The notes beneath the pieces are model-generated. The model ran no database searches, was not told the DNA's origin, and saw only the letters and a list, made by a program, of their open reading frames with translations. Below, in pieces: positions 52,139 through 60,988 of a stretch of DNA of 60,988 nt. The first letter of the stretch is position 1; each line of letters starts with the position of its first letter. The position numbers and the translations under genes are program-made. The stretch comes from an uncultured Prevotellaceae bacterium (GTDB lineage: Bacteria > Bacteroidota > Bacteroidia > Bacteroidales > Bacteroidaceae): positions 1 to 60,988 of the forward strand of contig CAMVDU010000012.1 in the NCBI GenBank assembly GCA_947166345.1. The letters are read 5' to 3'.

Positions 52139-54097
52139 ATGTATAGTTACACAATATTCATTCTCCTTCTGCCGCTCCTTTCGTTCCTGATACTGGGACT
52201 CTGCGGTATGAAGATGAAACACAAGGTGGCCGGTCTCATCGGTACCACTTCGTTGGGTATTGTCGCATTGCTTTCTTACATCACGGCTTATCAGTATTTC
52301 ACTGCAGCCCGTAATGCAGAAGGCATCCTGCAGACAGTTGTACCTTATAACTTTACTTGGTTGCCCCTTGGCAATCTGCACTTTGATATGGGTATCCTGC
52401 TCGACCCGATTTCAGTGATGATGCTTATCGTCATCTCTACGGTGTCGCTGATGGTACATATCTATTCGTTCGGCTACATGAAAGGCGAGAAGGGCTTCCA
52501 GCGTTACTATGCTTTCCTCTCGCTGTTCACCATGTCTATGCTGGGACTGGTGGTGGCTACCAATATCTTCCAGATGTACATGTTCTGGGAGTTGGTAGGT
52601 GTGAGCTCTTATCTGCTCATCGGCTTCTATTATCCGTTGAAGCCGGCCATTGCTGCTTCTAAGAAGGCATTTATCGTGACGCGCTTTGCCGATATGTTCT
52701 TCCTCATTGGTATTCTGACCTTCGGCTACTTTACTGATTCGTTCAGCTTCTCGTTTGCTGGCGACATCGTGATGGGGCAGGGAACCACGCCGTTTATCGA
52801 GGGTAACATGGCAAAGGCCATTGCTGCCAGTGGATTCATCCTGCCTACCGCGCTGACGCTGATGTTCATTGGTGGTGCCGGTAAGAGTGCTATGTTCCCG
52901 CTGCATATCTGGCTGCCCGATGCTATGGAAGGTCCAACGCCTGTTTCGGCTCTCATCCATGCAGCTACGATGGTGGTAGCTGGTGTGTTCCAGATTGCTC
53001 GTATGTTCCCCTTGTGGATTCAGTATGCACCCCATACCATGTCAATTATTGTCGTTGTGGGTGTCTTCACCGCTTTCTATGCTGCTGCAGTGGCTTGTGC
53101 CCAGAGCGACATTAAGCGTGTGCTGGCTTTCTCTACAATCTCTCAGATTGCCTTTATGATGGTGGCACTTGGTGTCTGCCTGCCTTCGCATGAGGCTGGT
53201 GTCGTGCTCGACAACCACGCTCAGCTGGGTTATATGGCTGGAATGTTTCATCTGTTCACGCATGCTATGTTTAAGGCTTGCCTCTTCTTGGGTGCCGGTT
53301 GTATTATCCACGCCGTTCACAGTAACGAGATGTCGATGATGGGCGGACTTCGCAAGTACATGCCTATCACGCATATTACGTTCCTTATCTCATGTCTGGC
53401 TATCGCAGGTATTCCTCCGTTCTCAGGTTTCTTCTCTAAGGACGAGATTCTGACTGCCTGCATGCACTACAGTCCTGTGGTTGGTTGGATCATGACTGGT
53501 GTGGCAGCTATGACCGCCTTCTATATGTTCCGTCTGTACTACGGTATCTTCTGGGGTACAGAGAACAAGGAGGCACATGCTCATCATACGCCTCACGAGG
53601 CTCCCTGGACAATGACCTTCCCGCTCATCTTCCTGTCGTTGGTAACTATTGTTTGCGGATTCTTCCCCTTTGGCCACTTCGTGTCGGCCAGCGGTCAGGC
53701 CTATGACATTCACCTTGACTGGACAGTTGCCGGTACGTCTATCGTGGTTGCTGTCTGCTCTATCCTGTTGGCTACCTTTATCTATAAGGGAGAAAAACAG
53801 CCTATTGCAGACAAGCTGTATAAAACGTTCCCGCGTCTGCATCGTGCAGCCTACAAGCGTTTCTATCAGGACGAGATATGGCAGTATGTAACTCATCGCA
53901 TCATCTTCCGTTGTATCTCAACGCCTATTGCATGGTTTGACCGCCACATCGTTGACGGCACATTCAACTTCTTGGCTTGGGGTGCCAACGAGACTGGCGA
54001 GAGCATCCGTTCTTGGCAGAGCGGCGATGTGCGTAAGTATGCCGTGTGGTTTATTACAGGTGCTGTGGCACTGACGCTTGTTTTACTCGCCTTATAA
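52139..54097 (+). CDS. nuoL: NADH-quinone oxidoreductase subunit L
   Basis: 652-aa distal antiporter-like proton pump. MFWELVGVSSYLLIGFYY, GKSAMFPLHIWLPDAMEGPTPVSALIHAATMV and HAMFKACLFLGAG are family motifs with the key Glu, Lys and His residues. The lateral helix and last membrane helix fill the C-terminus. The upstream spacer has TAGAAAA heptads. Confidence 0.97.
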   Translation: MYSYTIFILLLPLLSFLILGLCGMKMKHKVAGLIGTTSLGIVALLSYITAYQYFTAARNAEGILQTVVPYNFTWLPLGNLHFDMGILLDPISVMMLIVISTVSLMVHIYSFGYMKGEKGFQRYYAFLSLFTMSMLGLVVATNIFQMYMFWELVGVSSYLLIGFYYPLKPAIAASKKAFIVTRFADMFFLIGILTFGYFTDSFSFSFAGDIVMGQGTTPFIEGNMAKAIAASGFILPTALTLMFIGGAGKSAMFPLHIWLPDAMEGPTPVSALIHAATMVVAGVFQIARMFPLWIQYAPHTMSIIVVVGVFTAFYAAAVACAQSDIKRVLAFSTISQIAFMMVALGVCLPSHEAGVVLDNHAQLGYMAGMFHLFTHAMFKACLFLGAGCIIHAVHSNEMSMMGGLRKYMPITHITFLISCLAIAGIPPFSGFFSKDEILTACMHYSPVVGWIMTGVAAMTAFYMFRLYYGIFWGTENKEAHAHHTPHEAPWTMTFPLIFLSLVTIVCGFFPFGHFVSASGQAYDIHLDWTVAGTSIVVAVCSILLATFIYKGEKQPIADKLYKTFPRLHRAAYKRFYQDEIWQYVTHRIIFRCISTPIAWFDRHIVDGTFNFLAWGANETGESIRSWQSGDVRKYAVWFITGAVALTLVLLAL

Positions 54098-54129
54098 AAT
54101 CGTAATAACGAAATAACGTATTAACGAAA

Positions 54130-55644
54130 ATGAACATATTAAGTCTATTCGTTTTGATTCCCGCACTGATGCTTCTGGGATTGTGGCTTGCTAAGAATCT
54201 CAATCAGGTGCGTGGCGTGATGGTGGCAGGTGCTTCTTGTCTGCTCGCCCTATCAATATGGCTGACTGTCTATTATGTGAACAATCACGATAATCCCGAG
54301 GCTTGGGTCAACGGCATGATGCTGACCAACAGCATACCTTGGTTCAAACCGCTTAACATCGCCTACGCAGTGGGTGTCGATGGCATCTCTGTAGTGATGT
54401 TGCTACTATCGAGCATTATTGTGTTCACGGGTACGTTCGCCTCATGGCAGTTGAAACCCCTTACCAAGGAGTACTTCCTCTGGTTTACCTTGTTGTCAAC
54501 AGGTGTCTATGGCTTCTTCATCTGCACCGACCTCTTCACCATGTTCATGTTCTACGAGGTTGCTCTTATACCGATGTACCTGTTGATTGGTGTGTGGGGT
54601 AGTGGACATAAGGAGTACTCGGCCATGAAATTGACGCTGATGCTGATGGGAGGTTCTGCCCTGCTGATTCTCGGTATTCTCGGTATCTACTTTTTCAGTG
54701 GTGCTACGACGATGAATGTCAACGAGATTGCAGCTATGCACAATATCGATGTAAACATTCAGACGGCGTTCTTCCCCTTCATCTTCATAGGTTTTGGTGT
54801 GCTGGGAGCCCTCTTCCCATTCCACACATGGTCACCCGACGGTCATGCTTCGGCACCTACAGCTGTGTCTATGCTGCACGCTGGTGTGCTGATGAAGCTT
54901 GGAGGTTATGGCTGCTTCCGTGTAGCGATGTACCTATTACCTGAGGCTGCACAGGAGCTTTCTTGGATTTTTATCATCCTCACGACAATTTCAGTAGTTT
55001 ACGGTGCTCTGAGTGCTTGTGTTCAGACTGACCTGAAGTATATCAACGCCTATTCGTCGGTGTCTCACTGTGGACTGGTGCTCTTCGCTCTGCTGATGCT
55101 TAATCAGACTGCTGCTACGGGTGCTGTGCTCCAGATGTTGTCTCACGGTTTGATGACGGCTCTCTTCTTTGCCCTTATCGGTATGATTTACGGTCGCACC
55201 CATACCCGTGATATCCGTGAGCTGGCTGGTCTGATGAAAATCATGCCGTTCCTCGCCGTGGGCTATGTCATTGCCGGTCTTGCCAACCTCGGTTTGCCAG
55301 GCTTCTCGGGTTTCATTGCTGAGATGACTATTTTTGTGGGCTCGTTCGGTGCTGATGCACAGGTGGCCGACCCCAACACATCGTTCCGCATGGTGGCAAC
55401 TATTATTGCCTGTATGTCGATTGTCGTCACGGCAGTCTATATCCTGCGTGTCGTCGGAAAGATTCTCTATGGCAATGTGGAGAACAAACACTTCCTGGAG
55501 CTTACAGATGCTACATGGGACGAGCGCGTTGCTGTAATATGCCTTATCTTCTGTGTGGCTGGCCTGGGTTGCGCTCCGTTCTTCTTCAGCGACATCATCT
55601 CGCCTTCAGTCGGTGGTATTCTTAGTTCAATTGGAGTAATGTAA
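54130..55644 (+). CDS. nuoM: NADH-quinone oxidoreductase subunit M
   Basis: 504-aa antiporter-like proton pump. MFYEVALIPMYLLIGVWG, FPFHTWSPDGHASAPTAVSMLHAGVLMKLG and SHGLMTALFFALIG show the conserved Glu, Lys and His positions. The 32-nt gap from nuoL is made of TAATAACG-type repeats. Confidence 0.97.
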   Translation: MNILSLFVLIPALMLLGLWLAKNLNQVRGVMVAGASCLLALSIWLTVYYVNNHDNPEAWVNGMMLTNSIPWFKPLNIAYAVGVDGISVVMLLLSSIIVFTGTFASWQLKPLTKEYFLWFTLLSTGVYGFFICTDLFTMFMFYEVALIPMYLLIGVWGSGHKEYSAMKLTLMLMGGSALLILGILGIYFFSGATTMNVNEIAAMHNIDVNIQTAFFPFIFIGFGVLGALFPFHTWSPDGHASAPTAVSMLHAGVLMKLGGYGCFRVAMYLLPEAAQELSWIFIILTTISVVYGALSACVQTDLKYINAYSSVSHCGLVLFALLMLNQTAATGAVLQMLSHGLMTALFFALIGMIYGRTHTRDIRELAGLMKIMPFLAVGYVIAGLANLGLPGFSGFIAEMTIFVGSFGADAQVADPNTSFRMVATIIACMSIVVTAVYILRVVGKILYGNVENKHFLELTDATWDERVAVICLIFCVAGLGCAPFFFSDIISPSVGGILSSIGVM

Positions 55645-55664
55645 AGTAAAGGAGGACAAAGATT

Positions 55665-57119
55665 ATGAATTACAGTCAATTTTTGAATATGGTTCCTGAA
55701 GCCACGCTGATGCTGGCTTTGATTCTTGTGTTCATCGCTGACTTTGCTTTACACAAGAGTGAGCGCAAGACCTTCGTGCTTGGCGTGCTGACTGGTGCCC
55801 TGCTGCTTTGCCAGTTAGTGCCCTGCGTATTGTCACAGCCTGCAGAGGCTTTTGGCGGCCTGTATGTTACAAGCTCCATTGTCAATGTTATGAAGACCAT
55901 CCTGACAGCTGGTACGTTCATTGTCGTGCTGATGGCTCAGGCATGGATTCAGGGTGCCGACGATCAGTCGTCAAATAGAAAATACTCTGGCGAGTTCTAC
56001 ATGCTGGTTCTCAGCACGCTGCTCGGTATGTACATGATGATGTCGGCAGGCAACTTCCTGCTGTTCTTCCTCGGCCTTGAGATGGCTTCCGTGCCTATGG
56101 CATGTCTGGTGGCCTTCGACAAGAAAAAGAAGAACTCTGCTGAAGGTGCTGCCAAATATATCTTGATGGCTACATTCTCAAGCGGCGTGATGCTCTTCGG
56201 TATTTCGTTTATCTATGCTGCCACTGGTACACTCTACTTTGACGACGTCGCTGCTGTTATCACAGTGACCCCCCTGACTATCCTGGGTCTGGTATTCTTC
56301 TTCAGTGGTCTTGGTTTTAAGATTTCGCTGGTGCCCTTCCACTTCTGGACGGCCGATACCTATCAGGGTGCACCTACACCTGTGACAGGTTATCTGAGCG
56401 TTGTCTCTAAAGGTGCCGCTGCGCTGACCTTGGCCATTATCCTAATGAAGGTGTTTGCCCCGTTGGTGGAGTATTGGAATGTGCTGCTCTATATCGTCAT
56501 CGTGCTCTCAATCACAGTGGCCAACCTGTTTGCCATCCGTCAGTCAGAACTCAAGCGATTCATGGCATTCAGCTCTATCTCACAAGCTGGTTATATCATG
56601 TTGGCGGTGATTGGTGCAGACGGACAGATGAGTCTCACCGCCCTGACCTTCTACGTGCTGGTCTATGTGGCTGCTAATATGGCCGTCTTCACAGTTATTA
56701 GTGCTGTTGAGGAAAATGGTGGTAACACCCAGATGTCGGCGTACAACGGTCTCTATCAGACCAATCCTAAGCTGGCTTTCCTCATGACTCTGGCTCTTTT
56801 CTCGCTGGCAGGTATTCCTCCCTTTGCAGGTATGTTCTCTAAGTTCTTCGTCTTCATGGCTGGTGTATCCGGTCACAACGAAGCTCCGTTCTGGCCCTAC
56901 TTTGTGGTTTTCATCGCCCTGGTCAACACGGTTATCTCGTTGTACTACTACCTGCTCATCGTGAAGGCTATGTATATCACGAAGACCGAGTCGCCCTTGC
57001 CTGCTTTCAAGAATGGCAAGTGTATCAATGCTTCGCTGGCCATTTGCACCCTAGGCATCGTGCTCATCGGCATCTGCTCGTGCATCTACCAGTGGATCTT
57101 TAATGCTGCAGCTATGTAA
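55665..57119 (+). CDS. nuoN: NADH-quinone oxidoreductase subunit N
   Basis: 484-aa antiporter-like proton pump, the last gene of the operon. FLGLEMASVPMACLVAF, FKISLVPFHFWTADTYQGAPTPVTGYLSVVSKGA and ALFSLAGIPPFAGMFSK are diagnostic. A GGAGG site is 6 nt upstream. nuoE, nuoF and nuoG are absent from the operon. Confidence 0.97.
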   Translation: MNYSQFLNMVPEATLMLALILVFIADFALHKSERKTFVLGVLTGALLLCQLVPCVLSQPAEAFGGLYVTSSIVNVMKTILTAGTFIVVLMAQAWIQGADDQSSNRKYSGEFYMLVLSTLLGMYMMMSAGNFLLFFLGLEMASVPMACLVAFDKKKKNSAEGAAKYILMATFSSGVMLFGISFIYAATGTLYFDDVAAVITVTPLTILGLVFFFSGLGFKISLVPFHFWTADTYQGAPTPVTGYLSVVSKGAAALTLAIILMKVFAPLVEYWNVLLYIVIVLSITVANLFAIRQSELKRFMAFSSISQAGYIMLAVIGADGQMSLTALTFYVLVYVAANMAVFTVISAVEENGGNTQMSAYNGLYQTNPKLAFLMTLALFSLAGIPPFAGMFSKFFVFMAGVSGHNEAPFWPYFVVFIALVNTVISLYYYLLIVKAMYITKTESPLPAFKNGKCINASLAICTLGIVLIGICSCIYQWIFNAAAM

Positions 57120-57144
57120 TCCTGTATCTCGCAAATGATTTCTC

Positions 57145-57189
57145 AGCAGTAGCTATAGTCCTCTTGTGGTTGTAGCTGCTGCTTTTTTT
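57145..57189 (+). terminator. Terminator of the nuo operon
   Basis: An 11-bp stem AGCAGTAGCTA/TAGCTGCTGCT (57145-57155 with 57173-57183, one G-U pair) followed by six T. Confidence 0.88.
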
Positions 57190-57196
57190 AAATAAG

Positions 57197-58150
57197 ATGA
57201 ATATAGTAATACTCGATGGTTATACAACCCAGACCGATGCTCGTTTGTGGGAAGGTTTGGAATGCATGGGAGAACTGACCGTTTATGACCGAACACATCC
57301 CGAAGATACGGTAAAACGGGCAAAGGACGCTGACATTGTGCTTACTAACAAGGTGTGTCTGCATAAGGTAGAGATAGAGCAACTGCCTCGGCTCAAGTAT
57401 ATCGGCGTGCTGGCTACGGGCTATAATGTTGTTGATGTGGATGCTGCCCGCGAGCATCGCATCATCGTTACCAATGTACCAGCCTACAGTACCGAGAGTG
57501 TGGCGCAGATGGTCTTTGCCCACCTGCTCACTGTCACCAATCGCACGGAGCACTATGCCCTTAAGAACAGGGCAGGGGAGTGGTCTGCCAGCCCAGATTT
57601 CTGTTTTTGGGATACCCAGTTGACAGAATTGGCAGGAAAGACTTTTGGTATCGTTGGCCTTGGTAATATCGGTAGTCGTGTTGCAGCTATAGCCCAGGCT
57701 TTCGGTATGAGGGTCGTTGCCTTTACCAGCAAGCGTGCTGATGAGCTGCCTGCTGGCATCGAGAAACTATCTATGGACCAGCTTTTGATGCAGAGCGACG
57801 TTGTGAGCCTGCATTGTCCGTTGACCCCCGATACCCGTCATCTCATCAATCGCCGTACCCTCCAGTTGATGAAGCCGTCGGCCATTCTTATCAATACTGG
57901 TCGTGGACCTTTAGTAAACGATCAGGATGTGGCTGATGCCCTCAACGAGAACCAGCTTAGGGCCTTTTGTGCAGATGTTTTAACAGAAGAGCCGCCTCGC
58001 AAAGGTAATCCCTTGTTCCAATGCGATAATGCTTTTATCACTCCGCATATTGCATGGGCTACCAAAGAAGCCCGTTCGCGCCTGATGGATGTAGCTATCA
58101 ACAACGTGAAAGCATTCGTGGATGGTGCTCCAGTGAATGTGGTTAGTTAA
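57197..58150 (+). CDS. D-2-hydroxyacid dehydrogenase (glycerate/hydroxypyruvate reductase-like)
   Basis: 317-aa NAD(P)-dependent oxidoreductase. The Rossmann motif GLGNIGSRVAAIAQAFGMRV and the catalytic Arg (NTGRGPLVND), Glu (TEEPP) and His (ITPHIAWAT) are in place. The closest match I recognise is the glycerate dehydrogenase branch common in Bacteroidales; 3-phosphoglycerate dehydrogenase (SerA) without ACT domain is less likely. Stand-alone gene with the nuo terminator just before it. Confidence 0.9.
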   Translation: MNIVILDGYTTQTDARLWEGLECMGELTVYDRTHPEDTVKRAKDADIVLTNKVCLHKVEIEQLPRLKYIGVLATGYNVVDVDAAREHRIIVTNVPAYSTESVAQMVFAHLLTVTNRTEHYALKNRAGEWSASPDFCFWDTQLTELAGKTFGIVGLGNIGSRVAAIAQAFGMRVVAFTSKRADELPAGIEKLSMDQLLMQSDVVSLHCPLTPDTRHLINRRTLQLMKPSAILINTGRGPLVNDQDVADALNENQLRAFCADVLTEEPPRKGNPLFQCDNAFITPHIAWATKEARSRLMDVAINNVKAFVDGAPVNVVS

Positions 58151-58189
58151 AAAGCCCCATCCTGAGATCCTAATAATCAGTATCTTGCC

Positions 58190-60541
58190 TTAACCTAAGG
58201 GCTTCTCCAAAGTCAAGGGCGTCTTGATGTTGATATCGCGCTGTGGGAACGGAATCTCAATGCCGTTGGCGTTCAGCGTGTCATAGACAACCTTGAGAAC
58301 TTCGCTGGTGACGAGGGCTCGCTTCGTGGCGTCAGACCATACGAGGAGCTTGAAATCGATACTTGAGTCGCCCATGCCGATGACGACTGTCTTGGCCTCT
58401 TTGGTGGGGTCAATCCATTCGAGGTGCATGTCGTTGACGGCCTTTTCAACCAACTCGGTGACCTGCTTCAGATTGGAACCGTAAGCTACGCCAAACAGTA
58501 TAGGAACAACTACGTAGCCGTTGTTCTTGGTTAGGTTCTTGTAGTTCTTGGCAAAGAGCTGGCTATTTTGGAAGGTGATGACTTCTCCGCCAGGTGTTTC
58601 GATGATGGTTGAGGTATAGCTGATGGATGCAACCTTGCCGAAAGTTCCATCAACGTCAATCCAGTCACCCACCTTAATACGTCCCGCCATCAGGGAGGCA
58701 CCGTAGTAGATATTCTCAATGATATCTTTCGAGGCGAAACCAATACCAGTGGACAGACCGCCTGAGATGGCAAGCAGCCAGGCAACGCTGATGCTCAGCA
58801 GCGACAGCGACAGCAGCAGCCAGATGCCCCATACCAGCACCTGTACCACGTTCTTGCCCATCACCTCGCGGCTGGCTGCCGTCGTCGGGTCTTGTATCTG
58901 ATAGTGCAAGCGCATGAGCGACAGGATGGTCTTGGCGATATACGAGAAGATGAACCACAGGCACAGCACCATCGACAGCTTCATAATGCTGATCTGCAGG
59001 TTCTCAAAGTCTATGAAGTTCTGCTTGAACATCGTCCAGCACAGGTCGCTGAGGTTGAAGACGTCGGCAGCCCAGTAGATGGACAGCATGACGGAGCCTA
59101 CGCCCAAGATGGGCAGCATCACCTTATATATAAATATGAAGAACCAGGTCTGGGTGATGGGCTTGTCCTCATAGCCGTGACGGACGCTATACATCTTCAG
59201 GTAGCGGCTGATACAGTTGATGGTGAGAATACACGTCAGCTGCATGATCCACCAGATGAGTATCTGGACGGCCAGCAGGGTGTAGCCTGTCCATGAGCAG
59301 ACGAGCGAGATGATGAAGATGGTCAGCGATATGTAGGTGTAGAACATATCGGAGTGCGGCACGTTATGGTTGTGGCGTTTGATGACCCACCATTGCCAGA
59401 GCGTGGCGATGAGTAGGATGGGGGGGAAGCTCATGTTGACCAGCTCGTTTGGTATCAGGACGATGCGGAAGGTGATGACCAGAAAGCCGATGATGATCAA
59501 TGGCGCATAGATGCGGAAGGCACTCTTGATCTGGTCTCCGTTCACACGCAACAGCAGGGATATCAGAATGACACTCAACAGCCAAGCATATTCTATCAGC
59601 AGGCTACTGGCCATGATGAAGAAATGTTGCTCAAGGGTGGCATGCAGGATACCCATGATGGCAGCAAATGTCACCGTTGTCGTAGCCATGATGAGGCTGG
59701 CACGCTTCTTCTTGAACTCCTCCGTGCGTATGCGCTTGGGCAACAGACGGAAGACAATCTGGTTCAGAATGACTGCAATGATGACGTAGAAGCCTATAAT
59801 CATAAACAGTCGCAGTATGACGGTGCTGTTCCAGTCCGATTCGTGTTTCTTAGGTGTGTACTTGTCTACTACTGTCTGTGCCGCTTCTGAATATTTTCTG
59901 CGGAAATTCTTCAGAACGACGAAATAGTTGTCTCCGCCATTCTGGAAAATACTCCGCTGAATGTCATTATAGCGTTTGTTGGCATAGTCGTTTAGGTTTT
60001 TCAACCTTCTCTCAGTCATTTCGTAGAAACTGACGTAGTCAGCTGCCTGCGAACGATTAGACTGAAGGATGTTCCTGATGTTGACAGCTAGTGTCAGACA
60101 TACAGTACGGTCGGTCTTCGCTTCTTGACTGAGCATCGAAGTCTGCATGCTCTTGAGACTGGACACAAGACTATCATATTTGGCAATCTCTTGGTCGGCC
60201 TGCTCTAGGAATTGTTTGAATGGCAGTTGTTGCTCCTGAAACTTACGATACTGCTCAGTGGCTTCATGGCAGGCATATGTCAGGTCGAAGACGTAATCAG
60301 GGTGTTGCGAATACAGCATCAGGGCATTCTGGTTGCTGCGTTGCATGGTCTCCTGCAACTGCTTAATAATGTTCTGCGTTTGTTGCTTTTTGGCTTCTGC
60401 TTGGTCTGTCAGATCCTTGTGATATGCTGTCAACTCTGCCCTGAGGACACTCAGCGTCTTCGTAATGTCTTTTTCTTTTAGAACGGCACTCGCATTAATT
60501 GTTAGCAGAGTGGCAATCAACAAGAGAATAACTTTCTTCAT
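58190..60541 (-). CDS. Large MscS-family mechanosensitive channel
   Basis: 783-aa membrane protein. A signal peptide (MKKVILLLIATLLTINASA) leads into a coiled-coil periplasmic domain of about 220 residues, then around ten membrane helices, and the MscS core near residues 590-770: pore helix GGLSTGIGFASKDIIENIYYGASLMAGRIKVGDWIDVDG and the beta domain VEIIETPGG-type loop (TSTIIETPGGEVITFQN). This is the MscK/YbdG-like layout of large MscS proteins, which release solutes on osmotic down-shock. Single gene; promoter on the minus strand at 60579. Confidence 0.93.
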   Translation of the reverse strand: MKKVILLLIATLLTINASAVLKEKDITKTLSVLRAELTAYHKDLTDQAEAKKQQTQNIIKQLQETMQRSNQNALMLYSQHPDYVFDLTYACHEATEQYRKFQEQQLPFKQFLEQADQEIAKYDSLVSSLKSMQTSMLSQEAKTDRTVCLTLAVNIRNILQSNRSQAADYVSFYEMTERRLKNLNDYANKRYNDIQRSIFQNGGDNYFVVLKNFRRKYSEAAQTVVDKYTPKKHESDWNSTVILRLFMIIGFYVIIAVILNQIVFRLLPKRIRTEEFKKKRASLIMATTTVTFAAIMGILHATLEQHFFIMASSLLIEYAWLLSVILISLLLRVNGDQIKSAFRIYAPLIIIGFLVITFRIVLIPNELVNMSFPPILLIATLWQWWVIKRHNHNVPHSDMFYTYISLTIFIISLVCSWTGYTLLAVQILIWWIMQLTCILTINCISRYLKMYSVRHGYEDKPITQTWFFIFIYKVMLPILGVGSVMLSIYWAADVFNLSDLCWTMFKQNFIDFENLQISIMKLSMVLCLWFIFSYIAKTILSLMRLHYQIQDPTTAASREVMGKNVVQVLVWGIWLLLSLSLLSISVAWLLAISGGLSTGIGFASKDIIENIYYGASLMAGRIKVGDWIDVDGTFGKVASISYTSTIIETPGGEVITFQNSQLFAKNYKNLTKNNGYVVVPILFGVAYGSNLKQVTELVEKAVNDMHLEWIDPTKEAKTVVIGMGDSSIDFKLLVWSDATKRALVTSEVLKVVYDTLNANGIEIPFPQRDINIKTPLTLEKPLG

Positions 60542-60578
60542 TTTTTATTGAATATGGATTTTTGGTTTTATTTTGACT

Positions 60579-60587
60579 GCAAAGTTA
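60579..60587 (-). promoter_or_regulatory. -7 box of the MscS gene
   Basis: Minus-strand TAACTTTGC, 38 nt before the start codon. No clear -33 element. Confidence 0.6.
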
Positions 60588-60680
60588 TACTTTTTTTTTC
60601 TAATAAGGAAATATATTATGTATATTTTGTAAACTATCAAGAAATATTGCAGGTTTTGATAAAAAATATTCAAAAATGTT

Positions 60681-60711
60681 TTGGCAGTTCGGAAAAAAGT
60701 TGTACCTTTGC
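60681..60711 (+). promoter_or_regulatory. rRNA operon promoter
   Basis: TTG at 60681-60683, 19-nt spacer, TACCTTTGC at 60703-60711, a full match to the Bacteroidetes consensus. The 80 bases upstream are strongly AT-rich, as in an UP element. Confidence 0.85.
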
Positions 60712-60938
60712 ATCCGCTTTCGCGCTAAAAAAAGTGGTGCGCAGCGATTTTGAAGGAGTTCTTTGAAAGTTTTACATAGACAGAAGAAGTAGTACAAGAA
60801 GCGAGAGCAGTAATGCTCTTGGGTAATTGAACGAACCGTTTGATTCTTGAATACTGGATAGTCGTTCTGAGACAGATTAATAGGAATCTGGTTTAACTAG
60901 TCATACTAGTGGAACTGGTTCTAGAGATAAAAGTTTTT
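60712..60938 (+). other. rRNA leader
   Basis: 227-nt transcribed leader before 16S. It contains a boxA-like GTTCTTTGAAAG (60758-60769) for antitermination and a pair of ACTAGT palindromes (60896 and 60905) close to the 16S start. The 5' side of the processing stem should lie here, but its partner is beyond the window. Confidence 0.7.
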
Positions 60939-60988
60939 ACAATGAAGAGTTTGATCCTGGCTCAGGATGAACGCTAGCTACAGGCTTA
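60939..60988 (+). rRNA. rrs: 16S ribosomal RNA, 5' end (cut by window edge)
   Basis: The universal start AGAGTTTGATCCTGGCTCAG is followed by GATGAACGCTAGCTACAGG, the form found in Bacteroidales. The mature 5' end was set by alignment with E. coli numbering. The remaining 1.47 kb lie to the right. Confidence 0.97.

Overview
The window is a stretch of chromosome from a Bacteroidales bacterium, most likely Prevotellaceae (Prevotella sensu lato). The signs are: promoters of the Bacteroidetes type (TTTG, about 19-20 nt, TAnnTTTG) in front of many genes; a fused nuoCD in a complex I locus without nuoEFG; families typical of the phylum (DUF4954, DUF4494, DUF4424, GH97, PL11, PL1, an EF-G2 paralogue); and SPII or SPI signal peptides on many exported proteins. 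The right end enters a 16S rRNA gene.

Layout. 1-5.7 kb: the end of tsf, then mfd converging on a Pif1-type helicase. 6-10.4 kb: hsp20, then a two-gene pectin unit on the minus strand (PL11 rhamnogalacturonan lyase then GH97). 10.5-18.5 kb: hflX, a DUF4954 protein, an M16 peptidase, and der with a lipoprotein. 18.6-21.3 kb: a secreted alpha/beta hydrolase, then a small accessory cluster (56-aa protein, zeta-like kinase, minimal nucleotidyltransferase). 21.4-24.8 kb: an AT-rich accessory patch with a structured RNA candidate, a secreted protein, a membrane-anchored deiminase-like protein, a long inverted repeat and a 22-bp-period repeat element. 24.9-36.6 kb: DUF4424 protein, cysE, an RNA methyltransferase, two tandem acyl-CoA synthetases, a LolC/E-type permease, an aminotransferase, DUF4494, YggS and nspC. 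36.6-43.6 kb: a second 22-bp-period element, a PL1 pectate lyase, EF-G2, hemW and dnaB. 43.7-57.1 kb: pheT, yebC and the ten-gene nuo operon (A, B, CD, H, I, J, K, L, M, N). 57.2-61 kb: a hydroxyacid dehydrogenase, a large MscS channel, then the rRNA promoter, leader and 16S start.

How genes work together. PL11, GH97 and PL1 point to pectin breakdown. The nuo operon builds a proton-pumping complex I that must take electrons from something other than the usual NADH module. EF-G2 is a translation factor paralogue with altered GTPase motifs.

The most unusual content is in the non-coding DNA. (1) A 62-bp element with two outward-facing -7 boxes around a heptad-repeat core occurs three times, nearly identical, upstream of unrelated genes. 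(2) Two multi-block elements with an exact 22-bp period, each with four GACTTAAGTC palindromes, sit at 24.5 kb and, inverted, at 36.7 kb; a fragment sits at 6.5 kb. (3) Degenerate tandem repeats of 7-9 bp fill many short spacers, and the same kinds of sequence, plus a 32-bp perfect inverted repeat, appear in frame inside mfd, hflX, the GH97 gene and nspC.

All assignments were made by reading the sequence and from family knowledge; no database search was run.
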